From assembly GCA_030152125.1 (NCBI GenBank), contig JASLIR010000391.1, positions 1-9,016 of the forward strand: 9,016 nucleotides of DNA, in the 5' to 3' direction. Both the position numbers and the translations under genes were made by a program. This DNA is from Alkanindiges sp. (GTDB lineage Bacteria > Pseudomonadota > Gammaproteobacteria > Pseudomonadales > Moraxellaceae). This document shows, piece by piece, positions 1 to 7,257 of the stretch; positions within the stretch are counted from its first letter, which is position 1; each line of letters opens with the position of its first letter. The notes under the pieces were generated by a model. The model ran no database searches, was not told the DNA's origin, and saw only the letters and a program-made list of their open reading frames with translations.

Positions 1-2432
1 CAGTCGGTATCCGCCAGCCTGGCGCGGAAGGTATCCACCGTATATTCAGTAGGACCATACAGGTTATGCGCCTGTAAGTTCGACTGCTGGTTCAGTTGCT
101 GCCACAAGGCGGCTGGCGCTGCTTCACCACCAATCAGAATCAGGGATGGCTGGTGTTTATCCTGCTCAAACAGGCCATTGCTGATCATTTGCGCACAAAA
201 AGACGGTGGCAAATCCATGGCATCTATTTGTATGCGCTGCACTTCCTGCACCAGCGCATAGGCATCACGCCGGGTATTTTCGTCAAACACATACAGTTCC
301 TGCCCACGTAATAGCCAGAACAGTTGCAACCAGGAGGAATCAAAGGAAAAAGAATGCGTGTGTGCGGCACGCAATGCCCGGTCTGGATGACGCTGTTTTA
401 GCGCCGCCAGTGCAGGCTTATAAATGGTTTCATAGTGCGAGCTAATCAGGTTTAACAAGGCGCCATGCGTGTTCATCACCCCTTTAGGCCGTCCGGTACT
501 GCCGGAGGTAAAAATCACATACACAATGCTGTCGGCGGCAATTTTCCCGCCACGTTCGGCATCAGTGACCGGACTAGCCGGGTAATCCGCTATTTGCTGC
601 TGAATGGCTGGATCATTTAAATTGACTCGCGGAATACTGTGTGGCAGTTCAGCCTGAATCGCGGAATGACTTAATACCAACACCGGGCTGGTATCCTCGC
701 ACATCATGGCAATGCGGTCGGCCGGATAGTCCAGGTCTATTGGCAGAAAAGTTGCCCCGGAATTTAAAATAGCCAGCATGGCAACCACGGCATCTGCTGA
801 ACGCGGAATGGCACTGGCAACCACTTTGCCAGGCTGCGCACCGTTTGCCCATAGCATGCGAGTCAAACGCGCTACCTGTTGAGAGAGTTCATTAAAGCTG
901 AGGCGGATTTCACCGGCTGCACGAGCAGACACCAGTGCCAAAGCCTGTGGTGATTGCTGCACCTGCGCATGGAAAATATCCATGATACTGCTAAAACTCT
1001 GTGGTGGCTGCACTACCAGACCAGTACCCCAGTGCTGAATAGATTCCAGTTCATCCGCAGCCAGTAACGGGGCAGTCCCTATCGGCTGTTGCGGCTGTTG
1101 TACAAATTGCTCCAGCAGGCGGTTCAGCCTGCTGGCATGCAAGGCCAGTTCCTGCACCGTATAGCGGGCGGCATCGGCACGCAGCTCAATGCCCAACTGC
1201 TGGTCATGCAATACAATGCCAAACTCAAGATCATCCACCGGACCGGTAGCCAGATGATGGGTAATGCCCTTAATACCGGCAAAATCCAGCTGGTAGTCAA
1301 ACATCTTATAGTTGACCACTGCCCCATACAGCTTTTGGGCTGCACCCACCACATTCAAGTCACGCTGAATCTGCTCGGCATCGTAACGCTGGTGCCTGCG
1401 CACCTGCTGCATGGCCTGCTGAACCTGGGTGGCAGTTTGTAGCAGCGGCATATCCGCTGACATGTGTATGTTGACTGGTAGCACATTCACTACAGGTGCT
1501 ACCGAACGGATGGCCACCGAACCCATGCGGCGCATAAATGGCACACCCAGCACCTGACTGGCCTGCCCGGTCATGCGGTATACATAGGCAGCCACCAGCC
1601 CCATTAATACATCCGGTAAGCCAAGCTTATGCTGGGTAGCAATATTGTTTAATTGTGCCGTCAGTGCCGGAGTGCATTGCAGCTGCCGGGTAATCAAATC
1701 CCCCTGAACCGCAACCGTAGTGGCACTGCTTAAACTGACTGGTGCTGCAAAACCGGCACAATAGTCCTGCCAGAACTGACGGTCTTTTGCATAGGCTGCA
1801 GATTGCTGATATTTCTGGTACTCATCAACCACCGCATCCACTGCCACAAAGGGGCTGGCCTTAATGGCCGTATTTTGCTGCAAACTAGTGTAAATATCGG
1901 CAATACGCCTGGTCAGCGCGGTAAAACTAAAGCCATCCAGCATAATGTGGTGGTAACGCTGGTACCACAGTACCTGTGCCTGACCCTGTTCATCCTGCAC
2001 CTTAAACAGTGTCTGACAATACAAGGCCCGCTCACTGGCAATGCTTAAATCAGCCCGGGTATCCCGCCACATCCAGTCCATGGCCTGTTGTTTGCCATCT
2101 TGCAGCTGTAAGTAGTCAAACAGCACTGGCACAGCAATATCGCCGGGCTGCAATGGGGCGTGAATAGTCTGGCTGGCATCTTCCAGGTTATCTGAATAAC
2201 TGGCAGTTACGGTATCAGCTTCCGTTAAGCCTAGCATAATTGCCTGCTGCAACAGTGGAATATCAATGTCGCCCTGCAACTCAATGCAATGCGAAATCAC
2301 ATAAGTATTTTTTTGTGCCGATACATGGTCAGCCAGCCATATGCCCTGCTGTGTGCCTATTAACGGTAACCGGCGTGTTTGCCCGGTGGCAAAGTCCCTA
2401 TTTTTAATATTGTCCGGAATAATGGTATTCAT
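1..2432 (-). CDS. EntF-type non-ribosomal peptide synthetase, N-terminal part (condensation + partial adenylation domain)
   Basis: Large open frame reading off the left edge; 810 codons are visible and the C-terminal part is missing. Residues ~20-450 form a condensation domain with the catalytic motif HHIMLDG at 161-167 (second His 162) and blocks closely resembling E. coli EntF (WYQRYHH, RRHQRYDAEQI, LATGPVDDLE). It begins directly with a C domain, so the donor should be an aryl group on a stand-alone carrier protein (EntB type). The adenylation domain follows: A2 GATFLPIDLDYP at 559-570, A3 TSGSTGRPKG at 642-651, A4 around D698-W701, and A5 NLYGPTE at 790-796, where the window ends. Carrier and thioesterase domains would lie outside. 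ATG 2432 is preceded by GGGGA and lies 13 bp after the MbtH-like gene, in the same operon. The pocket residues do not match the EntF serine code, so a first module for another amino acid in a larger synthetase is possible. The symbol is left empty for that reason. Confidence 0.95.
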   Translation of the reverse strand, partial: MNTIIPDNIKNRDFATGQTRRLPLIGTQQGIWLADHVSAQKNTYVISHCIELQGDIDIPLLQQAIMLGLTEADTVTASYSDNLEDASQTIHAPLQPGDIAVPVLFDYLQLQDGKQQAMDWMWRDTRADLSIASERALYCQTLFKVQDEQGQAQVLWYQRYHHIMLDGFSFTALTRRIADIYTSLQQNTAIKASPFVAVDAVVDEYQKYQQSAAYAKDRQFWQDYCAGFAAPVSLSSATTVAVQGDLITRQLQCTPALTAQLNNIATQHKLGLPDVLMGLVAAYVYRMTGQASQVLGVPFMRRMGSVAIRSVAPVVNVLPVNIHMSADMPLLQTATQVQQAMQQVRRHQRYDAEQIQRDLNVVGAAQKLYGAVVNYKMFDYQLDFAGIKGITHHLATGPVDDLEFGIVLHDQQLGIELRADAARYTVQELALHASRLNRLLEQFVQQPQQPIGTAPLLAADELESIQHWGTGLVVQPPQSFSSIMDIFHAQVQQSPQALALVSARAAGEIRLSFNELSQQVARLTRMLWANGAQPGKVVASAIPRSADAVVAMLAILNSGATFLPIDLDYPADRIAMMCEDTSPVLVLSHSAIQAELPHSIPRVNLNDPAIQQQIADYPASPVTDAERGGKIAADSIVYVIFTSGSTGRPKGVMNTHGALLNLISSHYETIYKPALAALKQRHPDRALRAAHTHSFSFDSSWLQLFWLLRGQELYVFDENTRRDAYALVQEVQRIQIDAMDLPPSFCAQMISNGLFEQDKHQPSLILIGGEAAPAALWQQLNQQSNLQAHNLYGPTEYTVDTFRARLADTD

Positions 2433-2445
2433 GCGGCATCCCCAT

Positions 2446-2661
2446 TTATTGTGGTTTAAACGGGTTAATGCTTAACCAGTGCTGTTCAATGTATTCAATA
2501 CAAACCGCACGTTGCTGCGGACCAAACACCTGCTGCCAGCCCTTGGGCTGAACCGCAAATAAAGGCCACACACTGTATTGCTGCTGGCTATTCTGTAAAA
2601 CGATAAACTGATGCTGCTCGTCATCAAACGGGTTTACATAGCTTTCGTTGGTATTGCTCAT
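2446..2661 (-). CDS. MbtH-like protein (NRPS adenylation-domain chaperone)
   Basis: 71-residue protein of the MbtH/YbdZ family. Members bind NRPS adenylation domains, aiding their solubility and activation. Visible family marks: an NPFDDE start region (10-15), the NxxxQYSVWP block ending at W32-P33, KGW with W42, and CIEYIEQHW ending at W62. The three conserved tryptophans are all present. The C-terminus departs from the usual WxDxRPxSL ending: after W62 it reads LSINPFKPQ, so the acidic and arginine residues are missing. It lies 37 bp after fes and 13 bp before the NRPS, so the partner is almost certainly that synthetase, as with ybdZ-entF in E. coli. A weak GAG lies upstream of ATG 2661. 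Confidence 0.95.
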   Translation of the reverse strand: MSNTNESYVNPFDDEQHQFIVLQNSQQQYSVWPLFAVQPKGWQQVFGPQQRAVCIEYIEQHWLSINPFKPQ

Positions 2662-2698
2662 GTTTGATTACTCATTATGAAATATATTGATTCGCCGA

Positions 2699-4051
2699 TT
2701 ACTGCTGTGCCCTGAAACCCGGTACATGGTGGCCCAGCACATGAATCAAGCCCTGTAGCAATCCATCGCGCCAGCATATCCAGTCGTGACCCCCACGGAA
2801 TTCCTGGTAAAACACCTGATGCCCTGCCTCTATCAAGGCCTCCCTGAGCATCCGGTTATCCTGTAGCATGCTGTCTTCATAACAGCCGATTTCCTGAAAA
2901 ACATTTAAAGGCTGACCCGTACTTAAGCCTTGTTGCACCTGTTGTGTCAGCCAACCGGTTTGATCCGTAGGCTGATGATGTGAATGGTCATCTGACCACC
3001 AGAAGGAGCCGGACTGACTAATCACTGCACCAAAGCGCTGTGGCCAGTGCAGCCCCGCATACATGGCCGCCAGCCCGCCAAAACTTTGCCCAGCTACAAT
3101 GGTTTTTTCCGGGCAGTCAGTAACAGGATGCAAGGCCTGAACCATCGGCAACAACTCCTGCTGTACTGCCTGCCAGAATGTGGCATTACACGGTAACTCC
3201 TGGCTGCGTTGCGCTGGCGATACCGAATCAATCAGCACATACACCGCAGGGGGCAACTGGCCTTTGTCGGTAAGGGCATCCAGCACGCTAAAGATGGGCA
3301 TACTATTAGCCCAGTACTGACCATCCAGTAATATGACCAGTGGCAAATCTTCCATAGCAGCATTCGCAATTACGATGGTGGCATGGCACCACACCTTACG
3401 CTGGCTACTAAGCTGATTACTGAGCAGGCTACTTCGCCAATCCAGTACCTGAAGCTGCCCCTGCACAGCTGGCTTTTTTTGCTGGTCTACCAGAATCCAT
3501 TCCGCAAACGGCCGGGCATTGCCTAACTGGATTTGCGACAGGGCACCACCCCATGCACCGGCATGGCTGGCTATCAGGTTTAGCTGGTCCGCCACGGCAT
3601 ACTGCTGCATGCTGTTAATCCACCAGCGCCTGATTTGCTGACGCTGGTTTACAGATGGATCAGGCTGTGGTGGCAGGTCATCCGCCGTCACTGGCATTAA
3701 AAAGTAACTGCCACGCCAGTCGTCCGGCACCACGGTTTGCCATACCCACACATCACTATCCGGTATTTTGCTAAAACTGGTCAGTTGATCTGTAGGATGC
3801 GGCGTGTGCGAATACATATCGATATACACTGCGGCACAGGGCTGCGCCTGCCAGATACTTGCCTGCTCGCGCCATAAAAAAGTCAGCTGCACCTGCTGCC
3901 CATCCCGGGTGAGCTGCAAAGGTGTTCCCTGCATGGCTACATCCTGCCACCACTGCGCTGTACCAACATCGGCGCGTGCCAGCATTGGCTCAGGCAGCAA
4001 TGCATCACCTGCTGACGTTTCCAGTATCATCGGCGGCGCAATAGTCATCAT
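2699..4051 (-). CDS. fes: Fes-type enterochelin (ferric catecholate siderophore) esterase
   Basis: Cytoplasmic serine hydrolase that cleaves ester bonds of imported ferric enterobactin-type siderophores so that iron can be released. The 450-residue product has the Fes N-terminal domain (~45-190, with SDVWVWQTVVPDDWRGSY matching the E. coli pattern) and an alpha/beta-hydrolase domain (~215-445). Catalytic candidates are Ser323 in GQSFGG, Glu392 in the GCYED segment and His422 in GGHDW. The block LPPAVYVLID followed by ELPCNATFWQAVQQELLP is very close to E. coli Fes. It carries ~23 more residues at the N-terminus than E. coli Fes. I keep this start because only here is there a Shine-Dalgarno sequence; ATG codons occur in tandem (4051 and 4048). 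First gene of the fes-mbtH-NRPS unit, directly downstream of a Fur-like operator. A Fes suggests the siderophore contains ester linkages. Confidence 0.95.
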   Translation of the reverse strand: MMTIAPPMILETSAGDALLPEPMLARADVGTAQWWQDVAMQGTPLQLTRDGQQVQLTFLWREQASIWQAQPCAAVYIDMYSHTPHPTDQLTSFSKIPDSDVWVWQTVVPDDWRGSYFLMPVTADDLPPQPDPSVNQRQQIRRWWINSMQQYAVADQLNLIASHAGAWGGALSQIQLGNARPFAEWILVDQQKKPAVQGQLQVLDWRSSLLSNQLSSQRKVWCHATIVIANAAMEDLPLVILLDGQYWANSMPIFSVLDALTDKGQLPPAVYVLIDSVSPAQRSQELPCNATFWQAVQQELLPMVQALHPVTDCPEKTIVAGQSFGGLAAMYAGLHWPQRFGAVISQSGSFWWSDDHSHHQPTDQTGWLTQQVQQGLSTGQPLNVFQEIGCYEDSMLQDNRMLREALIEAGHQVFYQEFRGGHDWICWRDGLLQGLIHVLGHHVPGFRAQQ

Positions 4052-4052
4052 G

Positions 4053-4057
4053 CTTCC
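4053..4057 (-). promoter_or_regulatory. Ribosome binding site of fes, with tandem ATG starts
   Basis: The minus strand reads GGAAG, one base, then ATGATG. Spacing is 1 nt to the first ATG (4051) and 4 nt to the second (4048), so the second ATG may be the preferred initiation codon. Later in-frame ATGs (4030, 3985) have no comparable purine-rich sequence upstream. Confidence 0.55.
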
Positions 4058-4096
4058 AAAAGAACTTAAGATAAAATTAAGAAAGGCCAGGTTACA

Positions 4097-4130
4097 ATAA
4101 TGATTATTATTTGTAAATAATAATCATTAT
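4097..4130. promoter_or_regulatory. Tandem/overlapping Fur-box palindrome upstream of fes
   Basis: Perfect inverted repeat: two 16-bp arms (4097-4112 ATAATGATTATTATTT; 4115-4130, its exact reverse complement) around a 2-bp centre. Each half aligned to the 19-bp Fur consensus GATAATGATAATCATTATC gives about 13 of 19 matches by eye, including the TAATGAT core. The palindrome can thus hold two overlapping Fur sites facing each other. It ends 45 bp before the fes start, in the only intergenic gap (4052-4161) between the PepSY gene and fes, as expected of an iron-responsive operator-promoter. The region is too AT-rich to assign the -35/-10 hexamers uniquely. Confidence 0.8.
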
Positions 4131-4161
4131 ACTTTAACTGCAATATTACGTGAATAAAACA

Positions 4162-5781
4162 TCAGGACACTGCCTTTGCCGACCACACACTATCGGCACC
4201 ACCTTCATTTACCCGCCTGGCAGTACGCACAGCCATACACCAGAAAAACAGGGCAAATAGCAGGGCCACTACATCTACAGACAAGGTTGCCAGCGATAAA
4301 TGCGCCCACAATCCCAGTGCAGGTATAAGATAAGCAATCAGGGAAGTCAGGGGGATCAGCAATGCAGCAACGGCACACAACTGTAATAAATGAACAGAAG
4401 ATTTAGCCGCCCCCAGCCAGAATGCATAAGCCAGTGCCAGCAAAAACACCAGATAATAAGTGAACACATAATAGTGGTTAATATTATCCACCCATGCATA
4501 CAGCCACTTGCCGGCCACCAGCGTAAAGCCGGTAGCAGCTATGCTGCCCAGACAAACACCTACCGTAGCCGCCGCCATCCAGCGCGTAGAGGCTGGCTGC
4601 TGTACCTGAGGCAAGTTTGGCTTTTGCTTTTTACGGCGGCTTTCCACCCACAGCAAATTGCCGGAATAAAATAAAAATGCACCGCTGATGCCAAGCATGA
4701 AATACACCCAGCGCACCGGATTACCGCCGTAACTGCCAAAGTGCAACGCAAACAGGCTGGACACCATTTGCCCCCAGCTATTGGCCTGCGTAGGCAGCAT
4801 ACTGGTATCGCCTACCTCACCGGTAAAAGGGTGTAAGCCCATATAAGCAGTTATAGGCCCATGCACTACATATCCTGGGTTATACAGTGATACCCGCAAA
4901 CGCGGACGCGGCGTATCCAGCCCGATATACAGCAATTCGGTGACTTCAAACTCCGGTGCTTCCTGTTTTACTTTTTTCAGTATGTCCTGCACCGGTAGCA
5001 AAGTTTGCAGCGCATAAGGCTGCTGTATCGCCTGTGCCGATGCCCCAGCGCCAAACATCGAACCCTCGCCATACACTACCTTGTTCAGGCTGTCATAAAA
5101 CACATCATGAAAAGCAAATACGATGACCGTCAGGCTGATGATGATATGAAACGGCAAACTGGTAATTCCGATAACATTGTGCGCATCCAGCCAGAAGCGT
5201 TTTTTATTCTTGCCTTCACGGATGGCAAAAAAATCCTTGGTCAGCGTCGGTAACAACACTATCAGCCCGGAAATAATCGCCAGAAAATATAAAATGGAAG
5301 CAAGACCCAGCAGGTATACACCAAAATAATCATGCCCCAGTGTGCCCGGTATGCCTGCGGTACGGTGCAGCAAATCAATTAATTCAGCCAAAGCAGAAGG
5401 CAGTATTTGCTCGTCCTGCAACTCGCCATCAGCATCCAGCGTGGCATGCCAGCGTTGCGCGGATAAATCCAGATGCCGTCCGGTATCCTGTTCCTGCCAG
5501 CTCAGCGGGGCAGTTATATTTTCATGCTGCTGCAAATGCAGGGTAAATTCACTGCGGGCAGCCGGATGCCAAAAAAGCACCTGCTGAATCAGTTGGTCAT
5601 ACTGCTGGCTATCAACCGATGGCAGTACCTGCTGTGGTGGGGCAATCCAGCGGTCAATTGGCTCCTTAAACATGGTGAGCGCGCCGGCAAAGAAGGCAAT
5701 AAACAGCAGCATACCGGTGGTGATGCCCACCCAGGTATGCAGGCTTTTATAAATCTTCAGGATATCGCTACGCACCTTCAT
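4162..5781 (-). CDS. PepSY-associated TM protein, putative inner-membrane siderophore reductase
   Basis: 539-residue polytopic protein of the PepSY-TM family, common beside siderophore receptors. Eight hydrophobic segments are visible at about 18-37, 154-178, 203-227, 356-378, 402-424, 436-457, 463-490 and 499-518. A large periplasmic-type region lies between segments 1 and 2 and another between 3 and 4, where PepSY modules sit. Family-like marks are the start LKIYKSLHTWVG, the DAHNVIG block, and ALHFGSYGG (~345-353) before segment 4. Histidines near membrane segments (H15, H201, H211, H225, H347) are candidate heme ligands; P. aeruginosa FoxB of this family has been described as a heme-containing siderophore reductase. 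I infer a similar role but cannot show it. I chose ATG 5781 over the more distal 5850 because it overlaps the preceding stop as ATGA, typical of translational coupling, and puts the conserved N-terminus at residue 1. Confidence 0.9.
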   Translation of the reverse strand: MKVRSDILKIYKSLHTWVGITTGMLLFIAFFAGALTMFKEPIDRWIAPPQQVLPSVDSQQYDQLIQQVLFWHPAARSEFTLHLQQHENITAPLSWQEQDTGRHLDLSAQRWHATLDADGELQDEQILPSALAELIDLLHRTAGIPGTLGHDYFGVYLLGLASILYFLAIISGLIVLLPTLTKDFFAIREGKNKKRFWLDAHNVIGITSLPFHIIISLTVIVFAFHDVFYDSLNKVVYGEGSMFGAGASAQAIQQPYALQTLLPVQDILKKVKQEAPEFEVTELLYIGLDTPRPRLRVSLYNPGYVVHGPITAYMGLHPFTGEVGDTSMLPTQANSWGQMVSSLFALHFGSYGGNPVRWVYFMLGISGAFLFYSGNLLWVESRRKKQKPNLPQVQQPASTRWMAAATVGVCLGSIAATGFTLVAGKWLYAWVDNINHYYVFTYYLVFLLALAYAFWLGAAKSSVHLLQLCAVAALLIPLTSLIAYLIPALGLWAHLSLATLSVDVVALLFALFFWCMAVRTARRVNEGGADSVWSAKAVS

Positions 5782-6128
5782 GGCAGTACCGGTACCTGCC
5801 GCGCAATCAGCAACAACCCATAGGCCAGCACATTGAGGCCACCCAGCCATGCAATAGCCTGCCAGCCTGTCCTGAACAGGTACGTCACACTAAAAATGGG
5901 CATCCAGATAAACGGAATTAACCACATGTTAAATTGCACTTTATTATCAGCATCAATGCCACCTGGCCCCCACCAGGCAAACAGGCCGCTACAGGCCAAT
6001 GCCAGACTAAAACCCAGCAATGCACCTGCCGCACTTTTTAAGCCCCAGTCCGCATGCAACTTCTTTATCTTTCGTTGGGTGTGGCGGTCTGCCGCCGTGG
6101 CCGCCTGAGACAGACTCAAATCAGTCAT
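5778..6128 (-). CDS. DUF3649-like small inner-membrane protein of an iron-uptake operon
   Basis: 116 residues from ATG 6128. A charged, presumably cytoplasmic N-terminus (HTQRKIKKLHADW) precedes three predicted membrane helices at about 30-50, 67-85 and 90-109. Sequence character (GLKSAAGALLGF near helix 1, WMPIF in helix 2, GW-AxxWL in helix 3) and position between a tiny membrane protein and a PepSY-TM gene fit the DUF3649 family, often annotated as iron uptake protein. Its molecular function is unknown. A longer start at 6173 exists, but 6128 gives an 8-bp overlap with the upstream gene, and the 15 extra residues look unlike the family. The 3' end overlaps the PepSY start by 4 bp (ATGA). 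A helper role for the PepSY reductase is only inference from this conserved arrangement. Confidence 0.75.
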   Translation of the reverse strand: MTDLSLSQAATAADRHTQRKIKKLHADWGLKSAAGALLGFSLALACSGLFAWWGPGGIDADNKVQFNMWLIPFIWMPIFSVTYLFRTGWQAIAWLGGLNVLAYGLLLIARQVPVLP

Positions 6129-6387
6129 GATCAACCCGCCTGAATACAATTCCTGCAAAGGGCAATACACCAAGCATCAGCATAACAATAACCATCCAGC
6201 TAAATACGGCAGTACTGGTGCTTACCACCCAGCTTGCGCCCAGCAGTCCCGATATAAAAAGCACATAGGAAAAATAGCGCCATAAAGGCTGACTTAATGC
6301 CCTGCTCAACCAGCGCTGGTTGGGATGCGTTAAATAAAAAAGCGTAGCACCCAGCACCGTCAACAAAAAACAAATTATAAACAACAT
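6121..6387 (-). CDS. Small three-helix membrane protein, DUF3325-like
   Basis: 88 residues, almost entirely hydrophobic, with helices at about 1-19, 38-57 and 62-82. A basic loop (HPNQRWLSRALSQPLWR) follows helix 1, and the C-terminus is charged (RRVDHD). Size, topology and position as first gene before DUF3649-like and PepSY-TM genes resemble the DUF3325 proteins found in such iron operons; the family call rests mostly on context and is uncertain. No catalytic motif is seen. It overlaps the next gene by 8 bp and follows a Fur-like operator ending 29 bp upstream of its ATG, so it is probably the promoter-proximal gene of an iron-repressed three-gene membrane operon. The Shine-Dalgarno sequence is weak (an A/G-rich stretch before ATG 6387). 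Confidence 0.7.
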   Translation of the reverse strand: MLFIICFLLTVLGATLFYLTHPNQRWLSRALSQPLWRYFSYVLFISGLLGASWVVSTSTAVFSWMVIVMLMLGVLPFAGIVFRRVDHD

Positions 6388-6416
6388 CTCTATAATTTCT
6401 TCACTTTTAAACAGGC

Positions 6417-6435
6417 GTTAATGATAATCAGTTTC
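6417..6435. promoter_or_regulatory. Fur box upstream of the PepSY operon
   Basis: GTTAATGATAATCAGTTTC matches 15 of 19 positions of the Fur consensus GATAATGATAATCATTATC, counted by eye, with an intact AATGATAATCA core. It lies in the gap between entD and the DUF3325-like gene (6388-6506), 29 bp upstream of that gene's ATG, a normal operator position for transcription towards lower coordinates. No convincing terminator for entD is visible in the same gap. Confidence 0.8.
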
Positions 6436-6506
6436 ATTTAAAAAAGAAAGGCTACTTCACAAAGTACTTACAATATCTTTAGTGCTCAGCACACCAGGCT
6501 TGAGCG

Positions 6507-7238
6507 TTATTGAAAAACCAGCGTCAGCAGGTCATTTTCCCGTAACAGGAAACGCCCAGCGTACAGGTCATCTTTTTTAATATTTTTAGTTAAATCAACA
6601 TCCAAACCCAGGCTAAAATACGCCTGACGCCTATCCAGCACCCTCACACTGGCATCCAGAAAATCAAAATATTTTAAAACAGCTGGATAAAGCGCCTTGT
6701 ACAAGCTCTCTTTGGCGGAGAACAACAGCGTCAGCATTTTAGGCGCAGATAATGACTCATCCCCATGCATCAACTGCTGTACAATAGCGTGCTCTTTAGG
6801 CTGCATGATTAAAGCCTGCGTATTAGCAGCCACCCCGGCTGTCATGTATTGCTCAATATCCACCCCTAGCACCGTATAACAGGTATCCCATGCCACAGCA
6901 CAACAGGCGCTATTGCCCTGGTGGCTAATCGAACCAATAACAGACTGCGGCCATAATGGCCTGCCATCATCTGCCCTGCCCACCACACTGTGATGATGAC
7001 AACCCAGTTGTTGCAGGGCTTGCCGGGCAGCAATACGCCCGGCAACAAATTCAGCCAGCCGCTTTTTGGCAGCCGATTTTAAAGCCAGAGGCAACTCAAT
7101 GTCATAGTACGCCAGCAGTTTAGGACTATAGTTGTTCACCTCAAAATAGCAGATGACCAACTGACCGGAAAAGCCATCTATAGCAACCCGTTCACTTGCT
7201 TGCAGAAAGCCATAGGGATCAGCAGTAATAGACATCAT
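6507..7238 (-). CDS. entD: EntD-type 4'-phosphopantetheinyl transferase
   Basis: 243-residue Sfp/EntD-family enzyme that transfers phosphopantetheine from CoA to carrier-protein serines, here presumably of the NRPS and an aryl carrier protein. Motifs in order: KKRLAEFVAGRIAARQAL (58-75), GRPLWPQSVIGSISHQG (92-108, His106), GVDIEQ (125-130, metal ligands D127 and E129), and FSAKESLYKALYP (173-185, with E177 and K181). Spacing and wording follow E. coli EntD closely (GSISH, IDIE, LxFSAKES), and all expected catalytic residues are present. The start has tandem ATGs at 7238 and 7235, with a GGGGTGAG ribosome-binding site 11 nt upstream of the first. It lies 86 bp after the receptor stop, on the same strand, behind a terminator-like hairpin. 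It has no Fur box or clear promoter of its own, so read-through from the receptor transcript is likely. Confidence 0.95.
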   Translation of the reverse strand: MMSITADPYGFLQASERVAIDGFSGQLVICYFEVNNYSPKLLAYYDIELPLALKSAAKKRLAEFVAGRIAARQALQQLGCHHHSVVGRADDGRPLWPQSVIGSISHQGNSACCAVAWDTCYTVLGVDIEQYMTAGVAANTQALIMQPKEHAIVQQLMHGDESLSAPKMLTLLFSAKESLYKALYPAVLKYFDFLDASVRVLDRRQAYFSLGLDVDLTKNIKKDDLYAGRFLLRENDLLTLVFQ

Positions 7239-7249
7239 GTACCGTTTAA

Positions 7250-7257
7250 CTCACCCC
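7250..7257 (-). promoter_or_regulatory. Ribosome binding site of entD
   Basis: The minus strand reads GGGGTGAG, 11 nt before ATG 7238 and 14 nt before the tandem ATG 7235, favouring the first ATG. It begins immediately after the T-rich tail of the terminator hairpin, so it would be exposed only in transcripts that read through that hairpin or start close by. Confidence 0.5.

Noticed and set aside
1089..1442. Plus-strand open frame of 117 codons
   Set aside because: It lies wholly inside the NRPS condensation domain on the opposite strand, whose frame shows clear family motifs. It has no recognisable domain; an antisense shadow. The other frames inside the NRPS, fes, PepSY, entD and receptor genes were dropped on the same ground.
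1..2432. Naming the NRPS entF (serine-activating)
   Set aside because: The C domain is EntF-like, but the adenylation pocket residues disagree at the positions that define serine specificity, and the rest of the gene is outside the window.
4097..4130. Palindrome as a transcription terminator of the PepSY operon
   Set aside because: The stem is almost all A/T with a 2-base centre and no following T-run, so it would make a poor terminator. The match to Fur half-sites and the position before fes explain it better.
6436..6506. Terminator for entD (short AAGTA/TACTT stem before a T-rich stretch)
   Set aside because: The stem is only about 5 bp, A/T-rich, and separated from the T-rich run by GCC. 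Not strong enough to call.
6528..7238. Signs of a broken or decayed entD
   Set aside because: All Sfp/EntD motifs and metal ligands are intact in one frame and the length is normal.
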